Position numbers and translations under genes: made by a program
Source: Firmicutes bacterium CAG:124
GTDB lineage: Bacteria; Bacillota; Clostridia; Oscillospirales; Oscillospiraceae
Direction of reading: 5' to 3'
Assembly: GCA_000432135.1 (NCBI GenBank)
Contig: HF990589.1
Location: forward strand, 1 to 36,734
Length of the DNA stretch: 36,734 nucleotides
Notes under the pieces: model-generated
Told to the model about the DNA's origin: nothing
Databases searched by the model: none
What the model saw: the letters and a program-made list of their open reading frames with translations, nothing else
Part shown: positions 6,358 to 14,235 of the stretch, one piece after another
Layout of the letters: each line of letters opens with the position of its first letter
How positions within the stretch are numbered: the first letter of the stretch is position 1

Positions 6358-7305
6358 ATGAGCAGAGACTCAGAAAAGGTTTTGAAAGAATTGCAGAAAT
6401 TCCTGGACGCTCACGCAGAGGACACGGAGAACGAAGCCGACGTGGATGCCCTGGCGGAGCGGTTCTTTGCAGAATACAATCTAAAATGCAAAGAGCAGAA
6501 AGAATCTGCGCCTGAAACAGCGGACGATTATCTGGATCTCGCCGAACAGGTCACGTCGAAGAAAAAAAGAGTGGAATATCTGCACAAGGCGCTGGAGCTG
6601 GAGCCGGACAATCTGGATGCAAGACTCCAATTGATCCTGCGTACAGCGGAGCAGCCGGACGAGCGGCGGCTTGCCCTGCAGGAGCTGCTCGACGCAGCGG
6701 ACAAGCAGATGGAAAAGTCCGGCGCGTTCAAGGAGTACGCCGGTGAGTTTTGGACAGCGTTTGAAACCAGACCATATATGCGCGTGCGCTATACATACTT
6801 TGACGTTTTAATTTCCTGCGGCATGATGCGCCGGGCGATCGACGAAGGGCAGCGCCTGTTGGAATTGTGCGAGAACGATAATCTCGGCGTCCGCTATCAG
6901 CTGATGCATTTGTATGCCTATATGGAAGACGAGATGCACGCGCTGGCGCTCCATAAGCAGTTCGATTCCTATGAGGAAACGCAGATGCTCCTGCCGCTGG
7001 CAGTTTTGTATTACAAGCTGAATCAGTTCGATAAGGCAGAGGACTACATCAAGCGCCTTGCGAAAGCGAACAAGGATACGAAGAAGTTCCTGCGGGCGGC
7101 GGCGCGTGACCAGCTGGACGATTATATTGGCGAGATGAGCCCCTATGGATACCGGCCGTTTACGATGGAAGAGCTGCTGGACGAACTGATGCACACCAGT
7201 TATCTGTTCAACTCTGTACCATACTTCTTCGCATGGGCAAGTAAAGTCCTTGCTGCGAAAACAAGTGCAAAAATGAGCGCAGGAAAGCCGAAACTCCTGC
7301 ACTGA
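6358..7305 (+). CDS. ST7-like TPR protein
   Basis: A 315-residue, probably soluble protein rich in helix-pair repeats. Residues about 60-100 (YLHKALELEPDNLDARLQL) are a TPR-type unit. Residues about 125-250, with FETRPYMRVRYTYFDVLISC and LLELCENDNLGVRYQLMHLY, match the pattern of bacterial ST7-like TPR proteins (ETRPYMR... NDNxGVR). Function is unknown; such repeats usually mediate protein-protein contacts. The frame is open further upstream, but the ATG at 6358 is preceded by GGGAGG and is the better start. Single-gene unit with its own promoter and terminator. Confidence 0.8.
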   Translation: MSRDSEKVLKELQKFLDAHAEDTENEADVDALAERFFAEYNLKCKEQKESAPETADDYLDLAEQVTSKKKRVEYLHKALELEPDNLDARLQLILRTAEQPDERRLALQELLDAADKQMEKSGAFKEYAGEFWTAFETRPYMRVRYTYFDVLISCGMMRRAIDEGQRLLELCENDNLGVRYQLMHLYAYMEDEMHALALHKQFDSYEETQMLLPLAVLYYKLNQFDKAEDYIKRLAKANKDTKKFLRAAARDQLDDYIGEMSPYGYRPFTMEELLDELMHTSYLFNSVPYFFAWASKVLAAKTSAKMSAGKPKLLH

Positions 7306-7327
7306 ACCGGCAATATGAATGATGCAG

Positions 7328-7356
7328 AAAAGGCACGACATTGCGTCGTGCCTTTT
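7328..7356 (+). terminator. terminator of the TPR protein gene
   Basis: AAAAGGCACGAC (7328-7339) pairs with GTCGTGCCTTTT (7345-7356); the stem ends in a T-run. It starts 22 bp after the stop codon. Confidence 0.85.
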
Positions 7357-7359
7357 GCG

Positions 7360-7554
7360 TTATCTGCAATTATACGAGGTATTCAGAAGCGCCGTTGTCC
7401 TTGCATTGACACCCATCAGCTCCCGCTGTGTCTGCCGGTTCGCCTGACACATGGGCATCAGAAAATTTACAGCCTTTCGGATCTGCTGAAGGTCAGAGAA
7501 AGTAAGGGCATTCTGGTGCAGATGCTCCAAAACACGGCTACCTTTGAGCGGGTC
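7360..7554 (-). pseudogene. possible coding remnant of unknown identity
   Basis: On the minus strand a frame of 64 codons between two stops encodes a protein-like, helical sequence containing VLEHLHQNALTFSDLQQIR and QANRQTQRELMGVN. It has no start codon or RBS at its head and there is an in-frame TAA just before it. The amino-acid composition looks like real protein, so I read it as a decayed gene tail. I cannot name the family. The overlapping plus-strand frame from 7315 looks like noise. Confidence 0.3.
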
Positions 7555-7630
7555 TTATCCAACAGGAAAGCCAACGGTTTAAGTGACAAAACCTTACAAA
7601 CCTGCAACAACCGCTGAATCAAGGCAAAGC

Positions 7631-7673
7631 GAACGGGCTTGCCGCCTGTGATTCACAGACAGCAAGCCCGTTC
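7631..7673 (-). terminator. long hairpin downstream of murA
   Basis: Twelve perfect base pairs GAACGGGCTTGC (7631-7642) / GCAAGCCCGTTC (7662-7673), with a second stem CTGTGA/TCACAG in the loop. It lies 62 bp past the murA stop. No good T-run follows on the minus strand, so its role as terminator is uncertain. Confidence 0.4.
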
Positions 7674-7734
7674 GGCTGCTTGAACACTAGCTTTTTGGGA
7701 TCACTTCAAAATTGTCCTGCCGGGGAAATTTTGT

Positions 7735-9030
7735 TCAGCCGGCGTCCTCTGAGACGCTGGGGGTTTCGTAGGTTTCGATGCGGCGGATATGCGCGCCGAG
7801 CGCGGTGAGCTTGCCGACGATGTCCTCGTAGCCGCGCTCGATGAAGTGCGCATCCTCGATGAGCGTCATGCCCTCGGCGCACATGGCAGCGATGACCATC
7901 GCAGCGCCCGCGCGCAGGTCGCAGGCGCGGACCTCGCAGCCGCGCAGCGTCTGCACGCCGTCGATGATAGCGGTCTTGCCCTCGACCTGGATATTTGCGC
8001 CCATGCGGCCAAGCTCGGCCGTGTAGCGGAAGCGGTTGTCATAGACGCCCTCGGTCACGAGGCTGGTGCCGACGGCGGTGGCCAGACAGACGGTGATCTG
8101 CGGCTGCATATCGGTCGGGAAGCCGGGGTACGGCATGGTCTTGACGTTCGCGCGGTGCAGGCGGTAGGCGGATTCGACGCGGATGGCATCGTCATACTCC
8201 GTGATGTCCGCGCCGATCTCGCGCAGCTTTGCAGTGATGCAGTCGAGATGCTTCGGAATGACATTCTCGATCAGCACGTCGCCGCCGACTGCGGCGGCAG
8301 CGGCCATATACGTGCCCGCCTCGATCTGGTCGGGGATGATGGAATAGCAGCCGCCGTGCAGCGCCTTGACGCCGCGCACCTTGATGACGTCGGTGCCCGC
8401 GCCGGAGATCTGCGCGCCCATGGCGTTCAGGAAGTTCGCGAGGTCGACGATGTGCGGCTCCTTGGCGCAGTTTTCGATGATCGTCATGCCGCTGCACAAA
8501 ACTGCCGCAAGCAGGATGTTCATCGTCGCGCCGACGGAGACGATATCAAGATAGACGTGGCCGCCGCGCAGCCCGCCCTTCGGGGCGTCGGCGCAGACAT
8601 AGCCGCCGGCCTGCTCGACCATGGCGCCCATGGCCTCGAAGCCCTTGATGTGCTGGTCGATGGGGCGGACGCCGAAGTTGCAGCCGCCCGGCATGGCAAC
8701 ATGGGCATGACCAAAGCGGCCAAGCTCTGCGCCGATGAGATAATACGACGCGCGGATACGGCGGACAAGCTCGATGGGCGCGGTCGCGTTGCGGGCGCGG
8801 GTGCAGTCGATCTCGAGCGTGTTGCGGCCGTAGCGCCGGATCTCCGCGCCCATATCGCGCAGGATCTCCAGCAGCAGACGAACGTCTGAAATATCCGGTA
8901 CGTTTTCGATCCGGCAGGGGCCGCTGACGAGCAGCGTGGCCGGCAGGATCGCGACCGCCGCGTTCTTGGCCCCGGAAATGGTCACGGAGCCGGAAAGCTT
9001 TGTGCCGCCTTGAACGATGTATTTGATCAA
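7735..9030 (-). CDS. murA: UDP-N-acetylglucosamine 1-carboxyvinyltransferase (MurA)
   Basis: A 431-residue enzyme transferring enolpyruvate from PEP to UDP-GlcNAc, the first committed step of peptidoglycan precursor synthesis in the cytoplasm. The SGAKNA motif (Lys22, Asn23) and the catalytic loop MPGGCNFGVRPIDQH with Cys117 are present; this Cys is the residue fosfomycin alkylates, so nothing in the loop suggests intrinsic resistance. Length is normal. The start is TTG (9028-9030) with AGAGGG 8 bp upstream; MIKYIVQGG is the usual MurA N-terminus, so the TTG is credible. Monocistronic, with its own promoter. Confidence 0.96.
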   Translation of the reverse strand: MIKYIVQGGTKLSGSVTISGAKNAAVAILPATLLVSGPCRIENVPDISDVRLLLEILRDMGAEIRRYGRNTLEIDCTRARNATAPIELVRRIRASYYLIGAELGRFGHAHVAMPGGCNFGVRPIDQHIKGFEAMGAMVEQAGGYVCADAPKGGLRGGHVYLDIVSVGATMNILLAAVLCSGMTIIENCAKEPHIVDLANFLNAMGAQISGAGTDVIKVRGVKALHGGCYSIIPDQIEAGTYMAAAAAVGGDVLIENVIPKHLDCITAKLREIGADITEYDDAIRVESAYRLHRANVKTMPYPGFPTDMQPQITVCLATAVGTSLVTEGVYDNRFRYTAELGRMGANIQVEGKTAIIDGVQTLRGCEVRACDLRAGAAMVIAAMCAEGMTLIEDAHFIERGYEDIVGKLTALGAHIRRIETYETPSVSEDAG

Positions 9031-9118
9031 AATGTAATCCCTCTTTGGTAGCGTCAGTTGACACTAAGAGTGTTTGCGGAAATGCGTTATGTTAACAAAG
9101 CCAAATTCGGCCGCTATT

Positions 9119-9147
9119 AGAATAGCACACCACGGCAGGAATGTAAA
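9119..9147 (-). promoter_or_regulatory. promoter of murA
   Basis: On the minus strand TTTACA (9142-9147), 17 bp, TATTCT (9119-9124), with TG one base before the -10. It lies about 90 bp upstream of the murA start. The leader contains a short hairpin ACACT/AGTGT near 9061-9073. Confidence 0.55.
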
Positions 9148-9218
9148 GGAAAATGACAATGCAGCAGCAGGAAATCTTCAGATTTTCTTCATAATTCGAC
9201 AGGCGCAGACGGTGGACG

Positions 9219-10075
9219 CTATGTTTCCGCCGTGATTTCGCGCGTAATGCCGTTGATAAAAAAGCTTCCCGCGTCCGTTTCGACCAGCCAGACCGGCACG
9301 AAGCGGATGCCCGTACCGGCCTGATCGGACGGCAGATACGCCTGCGTAAGACCCGTCACCGCGCTTCCGACCCAGCCGAGCGCGTCACGCCGGGCCAGCA
9401 GCTGCGCCAGCGCGTCAGCGGCGGGGGTGGCCTCCTGCTCCGGCCCGCGCGGGCGGCGGAGATGGCCTCCTGCTCCGACACGCGCGTAATGGAGCTTCCG
9501 CCGGTATAAAACGTGCCCTCGACCGCCGTGAGGCAATCGTCCGTGTAGCTCAGCGCCAGCTGGCTGCCGAGCACCGGCACGCCGAGCAACGTCTGCGAGG
9601 TGCGGATCTGCACGGCACCCGTCTCCGTCTGCTCCCGCGTGAGGGTCTGATATTGAAAATCCATGGCGCGCAGCAGCTTTTCTGCGGCCTTTTCAGAACT
9701 CCGCACCCGGCTGCCGCCGGTCATCACGGCGGAGAAGCCGCCCGTGCGCGTGATATGGAGCGTCCCAAGCTCGGATTCGTAGGTGCTCTCAAAGCCGGAT
9801 TCGCCTGCGGGCGCGGCCTTCGCGCCGAGCAGCGCCTGCGCGGCGGTCTGCGCGCCGTCCTCAGAAAGCTCGACACTGTAGAGCACGGGACTGCGCGGAA
9901 GCTCGTCGAGCAAAACGGAAAGGCCGTAGCTCTCGTAAAGTGTCTTCAGCTCCTGCAGCATCTGCCGCTGCTCATGCGTCTGCGCAAGTCGGTTCGGAAC
10001 GACGATGCACAGAAGCCCCAGCGCACAGAGCGTCAGAATGAGAAGGATCAGATTTTTCATGCGCGAAGCGCTCAT
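9219..10075 (-). pseudogene. walI/YycI-like regulatory protein gene, broken by a frameshift
   Basis: Last gene of the WalRK operon. The first frame (ATG at 10073-10075, RBS AGGAGG) has an N-terminal membrane segment (LILLILTLCALGLLCIVV) and an extracellular YycI-like domain up to about residue 205 (ITRVSEQEAISAARAG). It then runs into Arg/Pro-rich noise. The true C-terminus (EATPAADALAQLLARRDALG to ITREITAET) continues in another frame to the stop at 9219. The shift coincides with a 35-bp imperfect tandem duplication (9418-9477); removing one copy restores a continuous protein of about 270 residues. WalI with WalH tunes the WalK kinase in other Firmicutes. It could still be a sequencing error, but the duplication argues for a real event. 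Confidence 0.75.
9418..9477. repeat. 35-bp tandem duplication causing the walI frameshift
   Basis: GCGGCGGGGGTGGCCTCCTG (start of 9418-9442) and GCGGCGGAGATGGCCTCCTG (start of 9453-9477) match in 23 of 25 bases at an offset of 35 bp. Because 35 is not a multiple of three, the duplication shifts the walI frame. Confidence 0.85.
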
Positions 10076-10184
10076 GGCGGCTCCTCCTGATGGAAAATTT
10101 GGGTCAGTGGTGCGATGGATACGGCGGAAAGCAGCTGTTCTAAAGAGGTCTTCGGCGAATCTGTATGGATTTACCCACTTGTTT

Positions 10185-10289
10185 GTAGGGGCCGATGCCC
10201 ACATCGGCCCGCTGGGAAATTGCGAATTCGCCTAAGATTCCCGCAGAAACGGTGCGTTCTGCCGGGTCGATGTGGGCATCGACCCCTAC
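10185..10289. repeat. dispersed inverted-hairpin element, copy 1 (between walH and walI)
   Basis: Left arm GTAGGGGCCGATGCCCACAT (starts 10185, ends 10211) and right arm 10263-10289 are inverted copies of a 27-bp unit, and each arm is itself a hairpin (GGGCCGATG/CATCGGCCC). The right arm carries paired changes (GGGTCGATG/CATCGACCC) that keep its hairpin perfect. The 51-bp interior is shared, in opposite orientation, with the copy at 24751-24855. Flanks also match (GGCGAATC...GTATG on the left). A separate 9-bp hairpin, GCGAAAAGC/GCTTTTCGC, lies at 10298-10338. Together these fill the 328-bp gap between two operon genes. Confidence 0.85.
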
Positions 10290-10403
10290 GATTAACAGCG
10301 AAAAGCCTGCGGATTCGCATCGGACTATCGCTTTTCGCAATTACCTGCTGCGACCTCTCAGGCGCTCCCGCGCCAGTGCATCGTGGGCAGGTACATATCA
10401 AGC

Positions 10404-11702
10404 TTACTCCGTCTCCCAACCGGCGGTGAGTTCACCGCCGGTGCCTTCGGCGTACAGAAGGCGGAGCGTGCCGCCCTTCGGCAGGCAGGCGGCTGCCTGC
10501 GCGGCGGGCAGGAGCGCTGCGGGCGTTGACGAGGCCGTGTAGCTGCGGTACAGGACGGAGGCGTTCGTGATCTGCGTGCCGTCGAAGCGGAGCTCGATCG
10601 CGCCGCGCGGTGCGATCTCGATGCCGGACAGATAATAGCCGAAGGTGCACACGGCGCTCTGGCCGTCGGCCCGATAGCTTTGCAGATAGACCCGCGCCTC
10701 GCCGTAGCTGTCACCGGTCAGGCGGCTGAGGAGGCTGCGCGCAGCCTCGATGCGGTCAAGCGCGCCTGCCGACGCGCTCTGGAAGCGGCCGTCCGGCTGG
10801 AGGATCTGCAGTTCAATTCTGCCCTGCGCGCTCACGCGCAGGCGCAGGCCGGTTTCGGTAAAGGACGTCGTGCCGTCGTTTCCGACGAAGCGTGCGTCGC
10901 CGTAAGGGTTGATGCCGATCTGGGTTGCGAGGGCGGAAATAAATCGCGCGTCGCACGGGTTCGTGCCGAGGCCGGTGCAGACGGCGGCGCTTGACGCGCT
11001 GATGAGCGAGAGCGGATCGAGCGCGCTGTAGGGCGCGTCGTCCGATTCAAACGCGAAGAAGCTGCCGTCCGGGACGGCGGCGGAAAGCTCGGCCGCAAGC
11101 GTCTCGGCGGAAAGCGCCGTCTGCGCGCGATAGCAGCCGTCGCCCAGCAGATACAGCTGAACCGTCTCTCCGTCCAGCGCCAGCACGTACCACTGCGCGT
11201 CCGCGCCCTCCGGCGCGCGCACGTTCAGCCATGCGCCAAGCACGGCGGGGGAAATTTGTCCCGGGAAGCAGAAGGCCGTGCCGGGCTTCCGCAAAGCGGC
11301 ATAAAACGCCGATTCGGCGCACGCCTGCGGCGTTTCGGCGCTCTCGAGCGCCTGCGCAAGCAGCCCTCCGTACTGACCGTAAAGCGTGTCAAGAGCGGCA
11401 AAGTCATACTGTGCGCTCTGCCTGCCTGCCTCAGTGCTCAGCGTGACGGCGACGGGCTGCGCCGCGCCGATGAATGCGCTGCCGGTGGCAGGCGCGGTAT
11501 AGGTCAGCTCCGCTTCATTGAGGCCGAACAGCCCCGCAAACGGGCGCAGCGCGCTTGCCAGCCATTTGGTCTGCGTGAGCGTCTTTGTCGGCAGGCACAT
11601 GATCGCAAGCGTCACGTTGACCAGCACGAGAAACACGATCAGAATGTCCTTTCCGATCTCCAGCAGCCTCCGGCCATGGCCATGTCTTCGTTTCTGCTTC
11701 AT
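10404..11702 (-). CDS. WalH/YycH-like regulatory membrane protein
   Basis: A 432-residue protein with a basic N-terminus (KQKRRHGHGRR), one membrane segment (about residues 18-37, ILIVFLVLVNVTLAIMCL) and a large extracellular part. Position directly after walK (4-bp overlap) and this topology fit YycH/WalH, which in Bacillus and Staphylococcus binds WalK through its membrane helix and modulates its activity. Sequence similarity to YycH is low by eye, as is common for this fast-evolving family. A repeat element of about 105 bp separates it from walI. Confidence 0.75.
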   Translation of the reverse strand: MKQKRRHGHGRRLLEIGKDILIVFLVLVNVTLAIMCLPTKTLTQTKWLASALRPFAGLFGLNEAELTYTAPATGSAFIGAAQPVAVTLSTEAGRQSAQYDFAALDTLYGQYGGLLAQALESAETPQACAESAFYAALRKPGTAFCFPGQISPAVLGAWLNVRAPEGADAQWYVLALDGETVQLYLLGDGCYRAQTALSAETLAAELSAAVPDGSFFAFESDDAPYSALDPLSLISASSAAVCTGLGTNPCDARFISALATQIGINPYGDARFVGNDGTTSFTETGLRLRVSAQGRIELQILQPDGRFQSASAGALDRIEAARSLLSRLTGDSYGEARVYLQSYRADGQSAVCTFGYYLSGIEIAPRGAIELRFDGTQITNASVLYRSYTASSTPAALLPAAQAAACLPKGGTLRLLYAEGTGGELTAGWETE

Positions 11703-13450
11703 GCCTGCGCCTCCGCGGCGGGCATGGTGATGAGGACCGAGGTACCCTTGCCGTATTCGGACGAAATTTCAATGCTGCCCTTGTGCTGGTTCAAAATCTC
11801 CTGCGCGATGGAAAGGCCGAGGCCCGTGCCGCCGGACTCGCGCGAACGCGCCTTGTCCACACGGTAGAACCGGTCAAACAGGCGCGGCAGATCCTTTTCG
11901 GGGATGCCGATGCCGTTGTCGGCCACGCGGACAAAGACGTTTTTGCCGCTCGTGCCGACGGTCATGTCGATTTTGCCGCCGTCGGGCGTATACTTGACAG
12001 CGTTGGAGACGATGTTGGTAATGACCTGCTCGATGCGCTCCCGGTCGCCGTTGACGTCGGGAATGTCCCCCTCGCAGGTGAGCGTCATAGTGTGGTGGTG
12101 GTTCTGCTCGGCGTTGAGCTTTGCCGCGTCATACACATTCTGCACGGCTTTTAAGAACGGGAAGCGGGAGATATTCATCTCCATCTTGCCGTAATCGATC
12201 TTGCTGAGCGTGAGCAGATCCTGCACGATGCGGGTCATGCGGTCGGCCTCGCTGATGATGACGTTCATGAAATTCGAGCGCAGCTCCGGCGGCAGCTCGT
12301 CGCCGGTGTCGACGATCGTTTCGGCGTAGGATTTGATATTGGTCAGCGGCGTTCGCAGCTCGTGCGAGACGTTGGCGACGAATTCGCGCTTGAGCTGCTC
12401 GCTCCTGCGCTGCTCGGTGACATCGTGGATGACGACGAGCACACCGCCCTGCGCGTGGTCGGACGAGAACGGGGCCATGAACAGCTCCAGCTCCCGTTCG
12501 CCGACGGTCTTCTGCGCCTCGATATACTGCGGTCTGCGCAGGGTCAGGAGCGTGTCAAGCTCGGCTTCCTTCGAGAAAATTTCGTCGAAGGTCGTCTGGC
12601 TTGACAGGTTCTGCGCGAGCATCTGCGTGGCGGCGGGGTTATAGTGGATGACGCTGCCCGCCGTATTGAACGCGACGACGCCGTCGGTCATGTGCAGAAA
12701 CAGCGTGGAAAGCTTGTTGCGCTCGTTCTCCGCCTCGGAGATCGTGTCCTGCAGAACCTTTGCCATGTGGTTGAAGTTCCGGGTCAGATCGCCGATCTCG
12801 TCGCGGCTGTCGACCGTGACGCGGTTTGCAAAGTCCCCTGCCGCGACGCGTTTCGTCCCGACGGTCAGCGCGCGGATAGGCGTAATCAGAATCTGCGACA
12901 GCAGGAACGACAAGATCACGCAGATCACCAGACCCAGCGCCAGCGCGCGCAGGATGATGATCAGCAGCTCGCTCGTCAGCGCGTCGACCGTGGCGCGGTT
13001 GTCGCGGATGTAGGCGATATACTGCGCGCCGTCCGACTCGACGGGGACGGCCAGATCCATATAATCGTTTGTGACCGAGCTGCTCTGCCCGACCTCGCCG
13101 TTCATGGCGGACAGAATGTTCTGCGTCATCACGACCGTGGTGCGCTGGTTCGAGCTGTCGAGCACGGAGCCGGTCTGGTCAAGAATGTAGACGTTGCGGC
13201 CCGTGATATCGATGCCAAGCCCGGCCTGCGCCATGAGAAGCTCCTTCATCTGCGCGGGGGCGTTGTCCTCCGCCGAGAGCCTTTGCAGCTGGGCGATGAA
13301 TTCCGGGGTAAACGTGCCCTCCATCTGCTCATAGAACTGGGACACATAGAAATTGCCGACGCCGCTCATCAAAAACGCGCCTGTCGTCAGCATCAGGGCC
13401 AGGATCAGGATCACCATGATCATGACCATCTTCATGCGCAGGGACCGCAT
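11699..13450 (-). CDS. walK: sensor histidine kinase WalK (VicK/YycG)
   Basis: A 583-residue kinase that monitors cell-wall state and phosphorylates WalR. Domains in order: membrane helix 1 (8-29), extracellular sensor (30-160), helix 2 (162-187), HAMP (188-240), PAS (about 245-345), HisKA with phospho-acceptor His363 in FVANVSHELRTPLTN, and HATPase_c with the N box NIVSNAVKYTPDGG, G1 box DNGIGIP and G2 box GGTGLGLSIAQ. All catalytic boxes are intact. The domain plan is the full WalK plan with a PAS domain. The gene starts 33 bp after walR and overlaps walH by 4 bp. Confidence 0.94.
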   Translation of the reverse strand: MRSLRMKMVMIMVILILALMLTTGAFLMSGVGNFYVSQFYEQMEGTFTPEFIAQLQRLSAEDNAPAQMKELLMAQAGLGIDITGRNVYILDQTGSVLDSSNQRTTVVMTQNILSAMNGEVGQSSSVTNDYMDLAVPVESDGAQYIAYIRDNRATVDALTSELLIIILRALALGLVICVILSFLLSQILITPIRALTVGTKRVAAGDFANRVTVDSRDEIGDLTRNFNHMAKVLQDTISEAENERNKLSTLFLHMTDGVVAFNTAGSVIHYNPAATQMLAQNLSSQTTFDEIFSKEAELDTLLTLRRPQYIEAQKTVGERELELFMAPFSSDHAQGGVLVVIHDVTEQRRSEQLKREFVANVSHELRTPLTNIKSYAETIVDTGDELPPELRSNFMNVIISEADRMTRIVQDLLTLSKIDYGKMEMNISRFPFLKAVQNVYDAAKLNAEQNHHHTMTLTCEGDIPDVNGDRERIEQVITNIVSNAVKYTPDGGKIDMTVGTSGKNVFVRVADNGIGIPEKDLPRLFDRFYRVDKARSRESGGTGLGLSIAQEILNQHKGSIEISSEYGKGTSVLITMPAAEAQA

Positions 13451-13483
13451 GGCCGCCCCTCCTTTCTCGCGCGGGAAGCTGCG

Positions 13484-14218
13484 TTATCCCGCGAAATAAT
13501 AGCCGACGCCGCGCCGGGTCAGGATATACTGGGGCTTGCCGGGGTCGTCCTCGATCTTTTCACGAAGCCGCCGCACCGTCACATCGACCGTGCGCATATC
13601 CCCGTAATAGTCATAATTCCATACCCGCTGCATGAGATCTTCCCGGGAGAAGACCTTTCCGCGTTCGCGGATAAGATAGGAGAGAAGGTCGTATTCCTTC
13701 TGCGTCAGCTCGACCGGCGTGCCGTTTTTCGTCACCTGATAGGTTTCGGGGTTCAGGCACAGGCCATTTGCCTCAACGGTATTTGCCGTGCCGGAGGCCT
13801 GCGCGGAAGCGTATTCCATGCTGCGGCGGCGGGTGTTTGCCTTGTATTCCATGCTGCGGCGGCGGATGTTCGCCTTGACGCGAGCCATCAGCTCCTTCAT
13901 GGAGAAGGGCTTGGTCATATAGTCGTCCGCGCCGGTCTCGAGTCCGAAGACCTTGTCCATTTCCTCCTCACGGGCCGTGAGCATGATGATGGGCGTGGTG
14001 CGGTTTTCCGCGCGGAGCGTCTTGCAGATATCAAAGCCGTTCATTTTCGGCAGCATGACATCCAGTAAGATCAGATCCGGGTCCTCCGTCTGCGCAAGCT
14101 GCAGGCCCGTCTGGCCGTCGAGCGCCTCGAGCGTTTCATAGCCCTCGCGCTTGAGATTGAATTTCAGGATCTCCACGATCGCGCGTTCATCCTCTACGAT
14201 CAGGACTGTCTTTGCCAT
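13484..14218 (-). CDS. walR: response regulator WalR (VicR/YycF)
   Basis: A 244-residue OmpR-type regulator. The receiver domain (1-120) has acidic pocket residues near Glu9-Asp10, the phospho-acceptor Asp53 in LILLDVMLP, and KPFSMKEL. The winged-helix DNA-binding domain has SREDLMQRVWNYDYYGDMRT and VDVTVRRLREKIEDDP, a good match to WalR recognition helices. The start at 14216-14218 (RBS GGAGG) is preferred over an upstream in-frame ATG because MAKTVLIVEDE is the family N-terminus. Oddity: the interdomain linker contains an 11-residue tandem repeat (ANIRRRSMEYK / ANTRRRSMEY). Known WalR regulons control wall hydrolases. Confidence 0.94.
   Translation of the reverse strand: MAKTVLIVEDERAIVEILKFNLKREGYETLEALDGQTGLQLAQTEDPDLILLDVMLPKMNGFDICKTLRAENRTTPIIMLTAREEEMDKVFGLETGADDYMTKPFSMKELMARVKANIRRRSMEYKANTRRRSMEYASAQASGTANTVEANGLCLNPETYQVTKNGTPVELTQKEYDLLSYLIRERGKVFSREDLMQRVWNYDYYGDMRTVDVTVRRLREKIEDDPGKPQYILTRRGVGYYFAG
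13811..13876. repeat. 33-bp in-frame tandem duplication in walR
   Basis: Two 33-bp units (13811-13843 and 13844-13876) beginning GTATTCCATGCTGCGGCGGC and differing at two positions. They encode duplicated RRRSMEY-containing segments in the linker between receiver and DNA-binding domain. Confidence 0.95.
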
Positions 14219-14235
14219 AGTGCATCCTCCTGTTT

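Noticed and set aside
7315..7617. 100-codon plus-strand frame after the TPR gene
   Set aside because: It begins inside the terminator of the TPR gene and its translation looks random; the minus strand carries the more protein-like remnant.
7789..8889. Long plus-strand frame opposite murA, and similar long frames opposite walK, the fusion gene, ygeW, ygeY and the deacetylase gene
   Set aside because: Shadow frames caused by high GC and codon bias; each lies opposite a confidently identified gene and has no start signals.
9219..9536. The second walI frame as an independent gene
   Set aside because: It lacks a sensible start and RBS. Its first 30 residues are out-of-frame noise and the remainder is the natural C-terminus of the upstream frame.
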